NCBI GenBank assembly: GCA_016282835.1
Contig: JAEELR010000063.1
Location: 1 to 38,274, forward strand
Direction: 5' to 3'
Length of the DNA: 38,274 nucleotides
Source of the DNA: Treponema sp.
GTDB taxonomy: Bacteria; Spirochaetota; Spirochaetia; Treponematales; Treponemataceae
Shown here: piece after piece, positions 8,516-16,973 of the stretch
Position numbering within the stretch: position 1 is the stretch's first letter
Layout of the letters: each line of letters starts with the position of its first letter
The notes under the pieces: generated by a model
Seen by the model: the letters and a program-made list of their open reading frames with translations, nothing else
Database searches by the model: none
Told to the model about the DNA's origin: nothing
Position numbers and translations under genes: made by a program

Positions 8516-8599
8516 ATGATGCATTAATGTTTTCTTAGCAGAAATAACTTTCGTGTAGAAGCAACCTGCGTAACAGGAATTATAAAAAATTTTGATTTG

Positions 8600-8628
8600 T
8601 TGTATTAAGAATAAATTTGTGGCATAAT
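8600..8628 (+). promoter_or_regulatory. Promoter of purB, placed for a leaderless mRNA
   Basis: TTGTAT 8600-8605, a 17-base spacer and CATAAT 8623-8628. The -10 box ends only six bases before the purB ATG and no Shine-Dalgarno sequence is present, so transcription would begin at or within a base or two of the start codon. Confidence 0.6.
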
Positions 8629-8634
8629 CAGTTT

Positions 8635-10059
8635 ATGGAAACTAGAAACATTTTTGAAAATTTGTCATGTATTGACCACCGCTATTCACTTTCTGAATCG
8701 GCTGTATTTGAGGGACTTTCTAAGTACATTTCTGAAGAAGCAAGTATTAGAAGTTGTGCAAAATGTGAAGCTGCTCTTGTTAAGGCTCACCTGAAGTTAA
8801 GAGATTCACTTTCTGAATCTGATGCTAAATTGCTTGATAAGATTGCAGATGAAATTGATCCTGAAGAAGTTTATAAAGAAGAAGAAAAGACAAAGCATAA
8901 TATCCGTGCTTTAGTAAATGTTATGAAGACAAAAGTGCCTGAGAATCTTGGACCTTTGGTTCATCTTGGAGCAACTTCTGTTGATATTCTTGATACTGCT
9001 CTTTCATGCAGAATGCGTGATGTTACACAGAATGTTGTGCTGCCTGAATTAAAAGCACTTGAGATTGAGTTGTGTAAAATTGCTGAGAGGGATTTTAATG
9101 TTCCTCAGGTTGGACGAACTCACGGTCAGCATGCAGTTCCAATTACTTTTGGATGGAGTATTGCAGAATTTGTTTCCCGCCTTGGTAAATCAATTTTAAA
9201 AATAGAAGAGCTTTCTAATCAGTTAAAGGGAAAACTTGCAGGTCCTGTTGGAAGTTATAACGGACCAAGTATGATTGTTAAAGACCCTGAACTTCTGGAA
9301 GCAACTTATGTTCATTTCTTAGGTCTTGAACCTAGTGAATATTCTAATCAGCTTGTTGAACCTGAATACCTGCTCAGACTTCTGCTTGAGATGAATGTTG
9401 CGTTCGGTATTATTGCTAATCTTGCTGATGATTTAAGAAACTTGCAGAGAAGTGAAATTGGTGAAGTGTTTGAATATTTTGCTTCTACACAGGTTGGTTC
9501 TTCTACAATGCCTCAGAAAAGAAATCCATGGAACAGCGAGCATGTTAAGTCTTTGTGGAAGGCTATGTGTCCCCGCGTTCTTACTTTCTATATGGATCAA
9601 ATTTCAGAACACCAGAGGGATTTGACTAATTCTGCAAGTCAGCGTTTTATTGCCGATTATGTTTCTGGCTTTACTATGGCTGTTGCAAGAATGAGAAGTG
9701 TTGTTTCCGGACTTCAGGCTGATAAAGAAAGCATGGCAAGGAATCTGGAAAATGCTGGCGGTAAAGTTAAGGGCGGTGTTCTTGCTGAGCCTGCTTATAT
9801 TCTGCTTGGTGAAGCCGGCGTTAATGACGGTCATGAAGTGATTCGAAAGATTACGCTTGAAGCTGAACAGACAGGAAAGACCTTCTTTGAAGTGTTAAAG
9901 ACTCATACAGAAAGCTATGCAAAAATTACTGCACAGCTTGAAAAACTTGGTGTAGAAAATCCTGAAAGCTTCTTTGAGCATCCTGCAAATTATCATGGTC
10001 TTGCTGATGTTAAATCAAAGAGACTTGCTCAGAAATACATGGAACTGATGCAGAAATAA
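8635..10059 (+). CDS. purB: Adenylosuccinate lyase
   Basis: Catalyses two steps of purine synthesis: SAICAR to AICAR plus fumarate, and adenylosuccinate to AMP plus fumarate, in the cytoplasm. The 474-residue protein has the fumarase/aspartase superfamily signature GSSTMPQKRNP in its second half. LGATSVDILDT and VGRTHGQHAVPITFG are the other two conserved active-site regions (Thr/Ser and His). Length is normal for the family. ATG 8635 is chosen over TTG 8617 because the promoter -10 box lies between them. The next gene starts three bases after the stop and is likely cotranscribed. Confidence 0.96.
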   Translation: METRNIFENLSCIDHRYSLSESAVFEGLSKYISEEASIRSCAKCEAALVKAHLKLRDSLSESDAKLLDKIADEIDPEEVYKEEEKTKHNIRALVNVMKTKVPENLGPLVHLGATSVDILDTALSCRMRDVTQNVVLPELKALEIELCKIAERDFNVPQVGRTHGQHAVPITFGWSIAEFVSRLGKSILKIEELSNQLKGKLAGPVGSYNGPSMIVKDPELLEATYVHFLGLEPSEYSNQLVEPEYLLRLLLEMNVAFGIIANLADDLRNLQRSEIGEVFEYFASTQVGSSTMPQKRNPWNSEHVKSLWKAMCPRVLTFYMDQISEHQRDLTNSASQRFIADYVSGFTMAVARMRSVVSGLQADKESMARNLENAGGKVKGGVLAEPAYILLGEAGVNDGHEVIRKITLEAEQTGKTFFEVLKTHTESYAKITAQLEKLGVENPESFFEHPANYHGLADVKSKRLAQKYMELMQK

Positions 10060-10062
10060 TCT

Positions 10063-11205
10063 ATGTGTGCATGGAATATTTATTCAGCTGCTTTAGTTGG
10101 CTGCGGCAGAATCGGTTACTCTTTAGGACTCGACAAAAGGCGTGAACAGCCTGCCAGTCATACTATGGCACTGAATGCAAATCCATGCATAAGTTTAATT
10201 GCCGGCTGCGATACAAATGTTGCAAGATTGAATGAATGGAAGGAAGCAAATAAACGCTCCCTGACTTATTCTGACAGTGCAAATTTGTATGCCAGGCAAA
10301 CTCCGGACATTATTGTAATTGCCGTTAATGAAGAGTTTCATCTGAGTGAAGCATTAAAAGCGATTAAAAATAAACCTAAACTTGTAATTCTTGAAAAACC
10401 TGTTGCATTGAATTTAAATGAGGCGCTTAAAATTTTTGAGGCTTCGAAAGAGTGCAATGTTCCTGTTCTTGTAAATCACGAGAGACGCTTTGCAGAAGAT
10501 TATAAGCTTGCAAAAAAATACATGGAAAAGATTGGCGAGCTTCAGTCTATTCGCGCGGAATTAAATTCTTCTATGTGCGTTTATAATCCTGAGGAAGAGA
10601 AAACCGGCGCTTACAGTCTGCTTCACGACGGAACGCATCTGGTTGATATTCTTTTGTATTTTCTGGAGAAAGAAGAAGCCTCTTCGCTTAAGGAAGTTCC
10701 TGCGGTTACAAAAAAAGCTTTATCCGGAGGGCTTTTGCGCCGTGTAATCCAAGAGCCTTCAGAGGAAGAAAAAACTTTTGTGAATGAACTTTTGAACTCA
10801 CCTCTCATTACTTCTTTTTCTAAAGATGAAGACGGAAAGGTAAGAAATCTTTCGGTTCACTATTCAAATTCAATTTGTTCTGATATCACTATGTGTATAA
10901 ACGGTAAGTCAAAATTTTTTGGTTTTGAAATTACTATTACAGGAACGCTGGGCCGCATTTGTATAGGAAACGGATATTTAAAATTTTATAAAAGAGAAAA
11001 GTCAGAATTGTATTCCGGATTTTATTCTTTGGCTTCTGATAATTCTGTTCATATTCCAAGAAAGACTTTGTATTTTTCAAATATGGTAAAGAATGCAATT
11101 GATTTTTTAGAGGGAAGAAAGCCTTTAGTTTCCAGTTTGCAGAACGGTATAAATGCCCTCGCCGTTCTGGAAGAAATTTTGTGTAAGCTGAAGCAGAAGC
11201 TGTAA
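10063..11205 (+). CDS. Gfo/Idh/MocA family oxidoreductase
   Basis: A 380-residue NAD(P)-binding protein. VGCGRIGY at residues about 13-20 is the Rossmann dinucleotide-binding loop, DIIVIAVNEEFH the usual second-half strand, and ILEKPVALNLNEA carries the EKP motif in which Lys is catalytic or cofactor-near. The C-terminal half (SLLHDGTHLVDILLYFL) is the substrate-binding alpha/beta domain with the conserved His/Asp helix. Members oxidise or reduce sugars, inositols and related compounds; the substrate cannot be read from sequence. It follows purB by three bases with no clear ribosome site, so translation may depend on reinitiation. Confidence 0.85.
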   Translation: MCAWNIYSAALVGCGRIGYSLGLDKRREQPASHTMALNANPCISLIAGCDTNVARLNEWKEANKRSLTYSDSANLYARQTPDIIVIAVNEEFHLSEALKAIKNKPKLVILEKPVALNLNEALKIFEASKECNVPVLVNHERRFAEDYKLAKKYMEKIGELQSIRAELNSSMCVYNPEEEKTGAYSLLHDGTHLVDILLYFLEKEEASSLKEVPAVTKKALSGGLLRRVIQEPSEEEKTFVNELLNSPLITSFSKDEDGKVRNLSVHYSNSICSDITMCINGKSKFFGFEITITGTLGRICIGNGYLKFYKREKSELYSGFYSLASDNSVHIPRKTLYFSNMVKNAIDFLEGRKPLVSSLQNGINALAVLEEILCKLKQKL

Positions 11206-11216
11206 TTTGAGAGCGA

Positions 11217-11360
11217 CTCAAAAATGCGGTAGCGCGAAGAAAAGCAGAAGACTGCGAAACACTTTGAGAGGTGCGAACGAGCGAAGCGAGTGAGTCAGAT
11301 ACCTATTCCTCTCAACCGTGTGGAGCAGTCTGTCTTTTCTGGGAGCGGACGCATTTTTGA
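11217..11360. repeat. Long imperfect inverted repeat
   Basis: Arms of about 55 bases: CTCAAAAATGCG..AGAAAAGCAG..ACTGCG..TTGAGAGG at 11217-11271 and its near complement at 11308-11360. The loop of about 36 bases contains CGAGCGAAGCGAG. It fills the gap between the oxidoreductase gene and the lolA-like operon, can act as a transcript end in either direction, and looks like a miniature repeat element. It has no coding capacity. Confidence 0.8.
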
Positions 11361-11457
11361 ACAGTGTGCTTATTGGCACATTCATTGACCATAAGCAAAT
11401 ATTTTTTTATTATTAAGTTTGTACCTTAGTATAAATCTCTTTTGGAGAAAATAATCG

Positions 11458-12129
11458 ATGAAAAAAAGTGTAGTTTTTGTATTTGCATTTTTTATTTATT
11501 TAACTTCATCATTTTGCCAGTCTGTAGTTACCGCAAATGATTTTTTTAATAATGTAAGTGATAATTATTCAAATATTCAGCAGCTTGAGGCCGATGTTGA
11601 GATGACAACTTCTTCGAGCCAAAAGCCTATGACGGGAAAAATCAGTTTAAAGCGCCCTGAAATGTTCCGCATTGATTTTGTTGAACCAAAGGAGCAGGTA
11701 ATTCTCTTTAACGGTGATGATTTAGTTATTTATTTACCGGGTTCTTCTGCCGTATTAAAGCAAAGTGTTGAAAGTGACGGTGCTGCTTCTGCATCTGCTG
11801 CACAGGGCTTGAGTCTTTTCAAAAGATACTACACTATTTCTTACGAAGTAGGACAGGAGCCTGTCCCTCTGGATGATATGTCTGACGAAAAGGTTATTAA
11901 TCTGCTTTTATATAGAAGAACTTCATCAGAAGCATTTTCTACTATTTTAATCAGTGTGAATCCGCAGGATTTGTTGATTCGCCGTGTAGTTGCTACAAAT
12001 CCTCAGAATGAAAAATTCACTCTTGATATTACGAATTATAATTTAAATGTAAATTTGAATCCGCAGAGATTTTTGTATGATCCTCCATCATCAGCAAATG
12101 AATATAATAATTTCTTATTTTCGGAGTAA
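11458..12129 (+). CDS. LolA-like periplasmic lipoprotein carrier
   Basis: A 223-residue exported protein: signal MKKSVVFVFAF..SSFCQ, mature part with the LolA pattern IQQLEADVEMTTSS, GKISLKRPEMFRIDF, and QVILFNGDDLVIYLPGS. LolA proteins form an open beta-barrel that ferries lipoproteins across the periplasm to the outer membrane. The family match is convincing, but members can have other cargo, so no gene symbol is given. ATG 11458 follows GGAG at a good distance. It is the first gene of a tight four-gene operon; the stop is nine bases before the next start. In a cell with so many lipoproteins it is a plausible sorting factor. Confidence 0.82.
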   Translation: MKKSVVFVFAFFIYLTSSFCQSVVTANDFFNNVSDNYSNIQQLEADVEMTTSSSQKPMTGKISLKRPEMFRIDFVEPKEQVILFNGDDLVIYLPGSSAVLKQSVESDGAASASAAQGLSLFKRYYTISYEVGQEPVPLDDMSDEKVINLLLYRRTSSEAFSTILISVNPQDLLIRRVVATNPQNEKFTLDITNYNLNVNLNPQRFLYDPPSSANEYNNFLFSE

Positions 12130-12138
12130 GGTGTAACA

Positions 12139-13254
12139 ATGGACAGTTATGGATTGATTATAAAAAATGCCAGAGAAGAAAAAAATCTTACTTTAGAGCA
12201 AGTTGCTGCTGAAACATTAATAAAGAAACAATATCTTGAAGCGATAGAAGAAGAGAATGACAGTGAGTTTCCAAGTGAAGCATATTTTTTAGGCTTTGTC
12301 AGAAACTATTGTAAATATCTGGAAGTTGACGGCGATAACATAGTTCATCTTTATACAGCAAAAAAAATTCAGGAAGCTCCTCCACCAGTTGAACTGCTTG
12401 CAAAGAAAAAGAGCGTGTGGGTGATTGCGACAATAATTACTGCTGCAGTTTTATTTGTTGTTGGAATTGCATGCTTCTTGATTTTCTTTGTATTTAAAGT
12501 TCCGCAGAAAATTAAGCAGAGTAAAGAAGCGCTTGTTGAGCAGAAAAAAATCCATCAGTATACCTTCACTGGAAAAAGTGAGACAAAGCGTTTGTATAAG
12601 GGCGACCAGATTTTTATTCCTGCAAGTGACGGCACCGGTAAAATAATCCTTACTGTTGAAAGCACTCTGGAAAAGTTCAAAATTCAAACTCCTTCGGGAA
12701 CACAGATTATTGAGCTTAGCGAAGAACGTGATTTCGATATTGACGGCGATTTAAAGAGCGACATTATTTTCTATGTAAGTGACATCAGCAACAAGAACGA
12801 AGACTTTGGTGCAGAAGTTAGAATCATAGGAAAGAATTCCTCTGCTGAAGAAGAAATTGCCATAGAGTCTGAATTGGTTGAGGACGAGCAGATTCCTCTG
12901 GTTCAGAACTTAATTACTATGAAAGATTCAATTACAGTAATTCACGAAGACTACAGGGCTTATCCGTTTACAATCCGCGCAATATTCAGAAGCCCATGTT
13001 TGTTCAGGTATAAGATTGATTTCCAGGATCCAATTGAAGAATACTTTAGGACTGGCGAAACTCTTACCATAAATGCAAACAACGGATTCCGCTTGTGGAT
13101 GAGTAATGCCAATGCCGTTAAGCTTCAGGTGATTGCTGCAAATAAAACTTACGACTTAGATGTTTCTAAAGCTGGTCTTGTTAAGGTTGAAGATATCAAG
13201 TGGATTCGAGACCCTGACAAGAAGTATAAACTGGTGGTAAGTGAAATTGACTAA
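12139..13254 (+). CDS. RodZ-like HTH membrane protein
   Basis: A 371-residue protein with an N-terminal helix-turn-helix of the RodZ type (residues about 3-70: LIIKNAREEKNLTLEQVAAE, ..FPSEAYFLGFVRNY), a single membrane segment at about 93-119, and a beta-rich C-terminal domain with a DUF4115-like end (FRYKIDFQDP.., ANNGFRLWMSNANAVKLQV). RodZ links MreB filaments to the cell-wall machinery; in spirochaetes a shape role is likely but unproven. In RodZ the HTH binds MreB instead of DNA. The gene lies nine bases after the lolA-like gene and overlaps rimO by 14 bases. Confidence 0.82.
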   Translation: MDSYGLIIKNAREEKNLTLEQVAAETLIKKQYLEAIEEENDSEFPSEAYFLGFVRNYCKYLEVDGDNIVHLYTAKKIQEAPPPVELLAKKKSVWVIATIITAAVLFVVGIACFLIFFVFKVPQKIKQSKEALVEQKKIHQYTFTGKSETKRLYKGDQIFIPASDGTGKIILTVESTLEKFKIQTPSGTQIIELSEERDFDIDGDLKSDIIFYVSDISNKNEDFGAEVRIIGKNSSAEEEIAIESELVEDEQIPLVQNLITMKDSITVIHEDYRAYPFTIRAIFRSPCLFRYKIDFQDPIEEYFRTGETLTINANNGFRLWMSNANAVKLQVIAANKTYDLDVSKAGLVKVEDIKWIRDPDKKYKLVVSEID

Positions 13255-14719
13255 ATCTCTTAAAGGAAAAAAGTTTTTTTTAGATTCGCATGGCTGTGCA
13301 AAAAATCAGGTTGACTCTGAATTAATTATTTCTAAACTCGAACAGATGGGAATGCTCCTTTGCGACACTGCAGAGGATGCCGATTTGATTTTTATAAATT
13401 CGTGCGGATTTATTGAAAGTGCAAAGAAAGAAAGTCTGGATTCCTTAATGGATGCAAGAAATGCTTTCCCTGACAAGAAAATTATTCTGGGCGGCTGTCT
13501 TGCTGAAAGGTATTCAAAAGTTTTTGAAAAAGAACTTCCGGAAGCAGATGGAATTTTTGGCAACGGAGATCTCGATAAAGTTAATGAAGTTGTAGAAGAT
13601 GTTTTTTCTGACAAAAGAAGCGTTGTAGTTCCTTTGCAGGAAGGTGTCTGCTGCGGTACAAGAAATCATTCCCTTTCGTTTCCAGGTTCATCATTTGTAA
13701 AAGTAACTGAAGGCTGCAATAACTGCTGTACATTCTGTGCAATTCCATTAATCCGCGGAAAACTTCGCTCACGAAAAATTTCTGAAATCACTGATGAAAT
13801 AAAACTGCTTGTATCTTCGGGCGTTAAGGAAATAAATTTAATCGGTCAGGATTTAGCTGCTTACGGTTGCGGTGAAAAAGATGATGTTACAGGAAAGGGC
13901 ATAAATTATTACAATGAACTTTATGTTGGTGCAAAGCAGATTGTCCTTGAAGATAAATTTTTTGACGGCGTAAAAATTCATTCTCCTTTATATGAACTGT
14001 GTAAGGCGATTTCTTTAATTGAAGGTGATTTCTGGATTCGACTGCTTTACATTCATCCGGATCATTTTAATTCTGATGTCCTGCAGCTTATGAAAAACGA
14101 TAAACGCTTTTTGCCTTACTTTGACATTCCGTTTCAGTCAGGCGATGACTCTATAATTAAAGCGATGAATCGAAAAGGCTCGTTTGCTTCCTATAAAAAA
14201 GTTGTAGAAACTATCCGCTCCAGTTTCCCGGAGAGCTGTATCCGCACTACATTGCTGGCAGGGTTCCCAGGTGAGAGCGATGAAAATGCTAAGAATACGC
14301 TAGAGTTTGTAAAGCAGATAAAACCAGACTGGGCAGGCTGTTTTGACTACAGCAAGGAAGAAGATACTCCTGCCGCTTTGATGAAGAATCAGGTGAAGTC
14401 TAAGGTAAAGCTTGAGAGAAAACAAAAGCTCGAAGAAACTCAAATTCCTATTACAGAAGAAAGCTTAAGAAAGCGTGTCGGAAAGGTATATAAAGTTTTA
14501 GTTGAAGAAATAATTAAAAATGAAAGCGGAAGTGATGAAGGGCTTGCGTTGGGCCGTGCATGGTTTGAAGCGCCTGAAGTAGACGGAAGCTTTGTAATCC
14601 GCTATGACTTAGATGATGAGAGGGCTGTAAAAATGGTAACTCCAGGTTCTTTTGTAAACGTAAAAGCTCTTGCTTCATCTGGAGTAGATCTTGACGGAGA
14701 GTTGATTGTAAGTGAGTGA
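13241..14719 (+). CDS. rimO: Ribosomal protein S12 methylthiotransferase
   Basis: A radical-SAM enzyme that adds a methylthio group to the conserved aspartate of ribosomal protein S12. The N-terminal [4Fe-4S] cysteines are Cys19, Cys55 and Cys86 (SHGCAKN, INSCGF, GGCLAER). The radical-SAM CxxxCxxC is Cys159, Cys163 and Cys166. The C-terminal end is the TRAM domain. At 492 residues it is longer than usual; the extra is mainly an insertion after GQDLAAYG (residues about 211-247) before PLYELCKAI. The start is GTG 13241 inside the end of the rodZ-like gene, with GGTGG just upstream. Its own end overlaps pcrA by eight bases. Confidence 0.93.
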   Translation: MKLTKSLKGKKFFLDSHGCAKNQVDSELIISKLEQMGMLLCDTAEDADLIFINSCGFIESAKKESLDSLMDARNAFPDKKIILGGCLAERYSKVFEKELPEADGIFGNGDLDKVNEVVEDVFSDKRSVVVPLQEGVCCGTRNHSLSFPGSSFVKVTEGCNNCCTFCAIPLIRGKLRSRKISEITDEIKLLVSSGVKEINLIGQDLAAYGCGEKDDVTGKGINYYNELYVGAKQIVLEDKFFDGVKIHSPLYELCKAISLIEGDFWIRLLYIHPDHFNSDVLQLMKNDKRFLPYFDIPFQSGDDSIIKAMNRKGSFASYKKVVETIRSSFPESCIRTTLLAGFPGESDENAKNTLEFVKQIKPDWAGCFDYSKEEDTPAALMKNQVKSKVKLERKQKLEETQIPITEESLRKRVGKVYKVLVEEIIKNESGSDEGLALGRAWFEAPEVDGSFVIRYDLDDERAVKMVTPGSFVNVKALASSGVDLDGELIVSE

Positions 14720-16973
14720 ACTTGAATATCTTTCGGTTTTAAACGATGAACAAAAAGCCGCTGTAGTTCACTCTGGTTCTTCTCTTTTAATTTTAGCAGG
14801 CGCTGGCTCTGGAAAGACGCGTGTTATTACTACAAAAATTGCATACCTGATTCAACAGAAAAATATTAGTCCGTATAAAATCCTTGCAGTGACATTCACT
14901 AAAAAAGCTGCTCAGGAAATGAAAGAGCGTGCAGTTAAAATTGAACAGAACGCACAGTACTGCCAGATAAGGACCTTCCACTCTTTCGGCTCATATTTTT
15001 TGAGGCGGTATTACGCTGCTGCAAATGTAGATAAAAATTTTACCGTTTATGATGATGATGACACTGTAACTTTAATTTTAAAAGCAAATCCTTCTATTAC
15101 AAAAAAGCAGGCAACACACTATGCGCATTTAATTTCTTTAGCGAAAGATTATTGCCTTCTGCCGGATGACCCGCTGTTAGATTCTATTTCTTCTGAATCG
15201 TTTTTCAGGACCGTGTATGAGCAGTATGAAAACCGCCTTCGGGAAACTGGGAATGTGGATTTTGGCGATTTAATCCTTCTGCCGTATTTGGTTTTGAGGG
15301 ACAACGAGAATATCCGCAAATCTGTTCACAATCAGTTTAAAGTGATTATGGTCGATGAGTATCAGGATTCAAACGTTGCTCAGTTTAAGCTTCTGGAATT
15401 GCTTTCAGGCGTAAAGGAAAACTCCGGCACTTATGTTTGCGTTGTTGGTGATGACGACCAGAGTATCTATAAATTCCGTGGTGCTGAAGTACAGAATATC
15501 CTGAACTTCCAGAATATGTTTCCGAATACAGATGTAATAAAGCTCGAAAAAAATTATCGCTCAACACAGGAAATTCTTTCGTGCGCGCAATATGTTGTAG
15601 AAAACAATAAAGGCAGATTAGGAAAGAATTTAATTTCTGCGAGAGGAAAAGGTAAAACGCCTGCCCTTGTTTTTCTACAGACACAGGACGATGAAACAGA
15701 ATTTTGTGCTGACATAATTTTGCAGTCTGCTAAGAAAGGAATTCCTTTCAGTGACTGGGCAATTTTGTACAGGACCAATGCACAGTCGCTCGGGTTTGAA
15801 ACTGAGTTCATGCACAAAAAAATTCCGTACCAGGTTGTAGGTGCTTTAAAGTTTTACGACAGGGAAGAAGTTAAAGATATAATTTCCTGGTTGAGTTTTA
15901 TTGTAAATCCTAAAGATGAAATTTCTTTTAGAAGAATTGCAAATAAGCCTGCCCGCGGTTTAGGTGAAAAAAGTCAGGATAAAATTGTTGAAGCAGGTTT
16001 AGGGAAGTCTCTTTTAGATCAATGTAAAAATATTTCGTTTTCAAAAAAAGCAAAGGAAGCAACAGAAGAATTTGTAAAGCTTGCAGAAAGTTTTATTTCT
16101 CTGCTCCCGGACTTAATGGAAGATGAGAAGAAAAAGTCGCTCGTAGAAAGTGCGCTGCTGGACGAAAATGCTGAAGAAGAAATAGAAACTCCGGCAGAAA
16201 CAGAAGCTGATGAAACAGAGAAGGAAAATTCATCGTATAGAAATTTAAGTGATTATATAAAAGCGATTGTAAAAGACAGCGGCCTGTATGAGTACTATAA
16301 AGAAAAGGATGAATTATTTTTAACTCAAAAAGTTTTGAACCTTGATGAATTAATTAACAGTGCATCTTCATTCAGTTATTCAAGAGAAGGGCTTTTAGAT
16401 TTTTTGGATCATGTGAATCTCGACAGGACTTTAGAAACTGAAGAAAACTCTTCTACAGATAAAGTTACTTTGATAACGCTTCACAATACAAAAGGCCTTG
16501 AGTTTAAGCGTGTAATCATTACAGGAATGGAAAGCGGTATTTTCCCCCGAGACGGTAAAGATGAAGCTGATATGGAAGAAGAAAGACGCTTGTTCTATGT
16601 TGGAATTACTCGTGCAATGAATGAACTTTATTTTACTTCCTGCGCTACAAGAAAACTGTATGGCCATATAAATTATACAAATCCAAGTTTGTTCTTAAAC
16701 GAGCTTGATTCAAAATGCCTTAGAGTATTGGGCGATGTTCCTGAAGGATTTACTCTTGTAAAGCAGCCGAAACAAAAACAGGCAAAAGCTTCTCTTTCAG
16801 AAAAATACTGTAAGGGTGCACAGGTTTACCATGATGACTGGGGCTACGGTCAGATTATTTCTGCAAAAGTTTCAGACGAAGGCGAATATACTGTAAAGGT
16901 TGCATTTGAAACTGGCGGTATAAAAACTTTTATGCCTGAGTATCAGTCTCATTCACTTTTGGTTATTGAATAA
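14712..16973 (+). CDS. pcrA: UvrD/PcrA-type superfamily 1 helicase
   Basis: A 753-residue 3'-5' DNA helicase for repair and replication. Motifs in order: Q motif LNDEQKAAV, Walker A AGAGSGKT (29-36), Ia AVTFTKKAAQEM, II VDEYQDSN, III GDDDQSIYKFRGA, IV EKNYRST, V TLHNTKGLEFKRVI, VI EERRLFYVGITRA. The C-terminus (YHDDWGYGQIISAKVSD..) is the Tudor-like fold of PcrA, which favours PcrA over Rep. An acidic insertion lies at about residues 485-505. The start is GTG 14712, overlapping rimO. Its last 11 bases overlap the convergent EAL gene. Confidence 0.92.
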   Translation: MSELEYLSVLNDEQKAAVVHSGSSLLILAGAGSGKTRVITTKIAYLIQQKNISPYKILAVTFTKKAAQEMKERAVKIEQNAQYCQIRTFHSFGSYFLRRYYAAANVDKNFTVYDDDDTVTLILKANPSITKKQATHYAHLISLAKDYCLLPDDPLLDSISSESFFRTVYEQYENRLRETGNVDFGDLILLPYLVLRDNENIRKSVHNQFKVIMVDEYQDSNVAQFKLLELLSGVKENSGTYVCVVGDDDQSIYKFRGAEVQNILNFQNMFPNTDVIKLEKNYRSTQEILSCAQYVVENNKGRLGKNLISARGKGKTPALVFLQTQDDETEFCADIILQSAKKGIPFSDWAILYRTNAQSLGFETEFMHKKIPYQVVGALKFYDREEVKDIISWLSFIVNPKDEISFRRIANKPARGLGEKSQDKIVEAGLGKSLLDQCKNISFSKKAKEATEEFVKLAESFISLLPDLMEDEKKKSLVESALLDENAEEEIETPAETEADETEKENSSYRNLSDYIKAIVKDSGLYEYYKEKDELFLTQKVLNLDELINSASSFSYSREGLLDFLDHVNLDRTLETEENSSTDKVTLITLHNTKGLEFKRVIITGMESGIFPRDGKDEADMEEERRLFYVGITRAMNELYFTSCATRKLYGHINYTNPSLFLNELDSKCLRVLGDVPEGFTLVKQPKQKQAKASLSEKYCKGAQVYHDDWGYGQIISAKVSDEGEYTVKVAFETGGIKTFMPEYQSHSLLVIE

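Noticed and set aside
10937-11221. Minus-strand frame of 94 residues at the end of the oxidoreductase gene
   Set aside because: Lies antisense to a well-supported gene and has no start signal.
15385-15817. Minus-strand frames inside pcrA
   Set aside because: Shadows of the helicase gene on the other strand.
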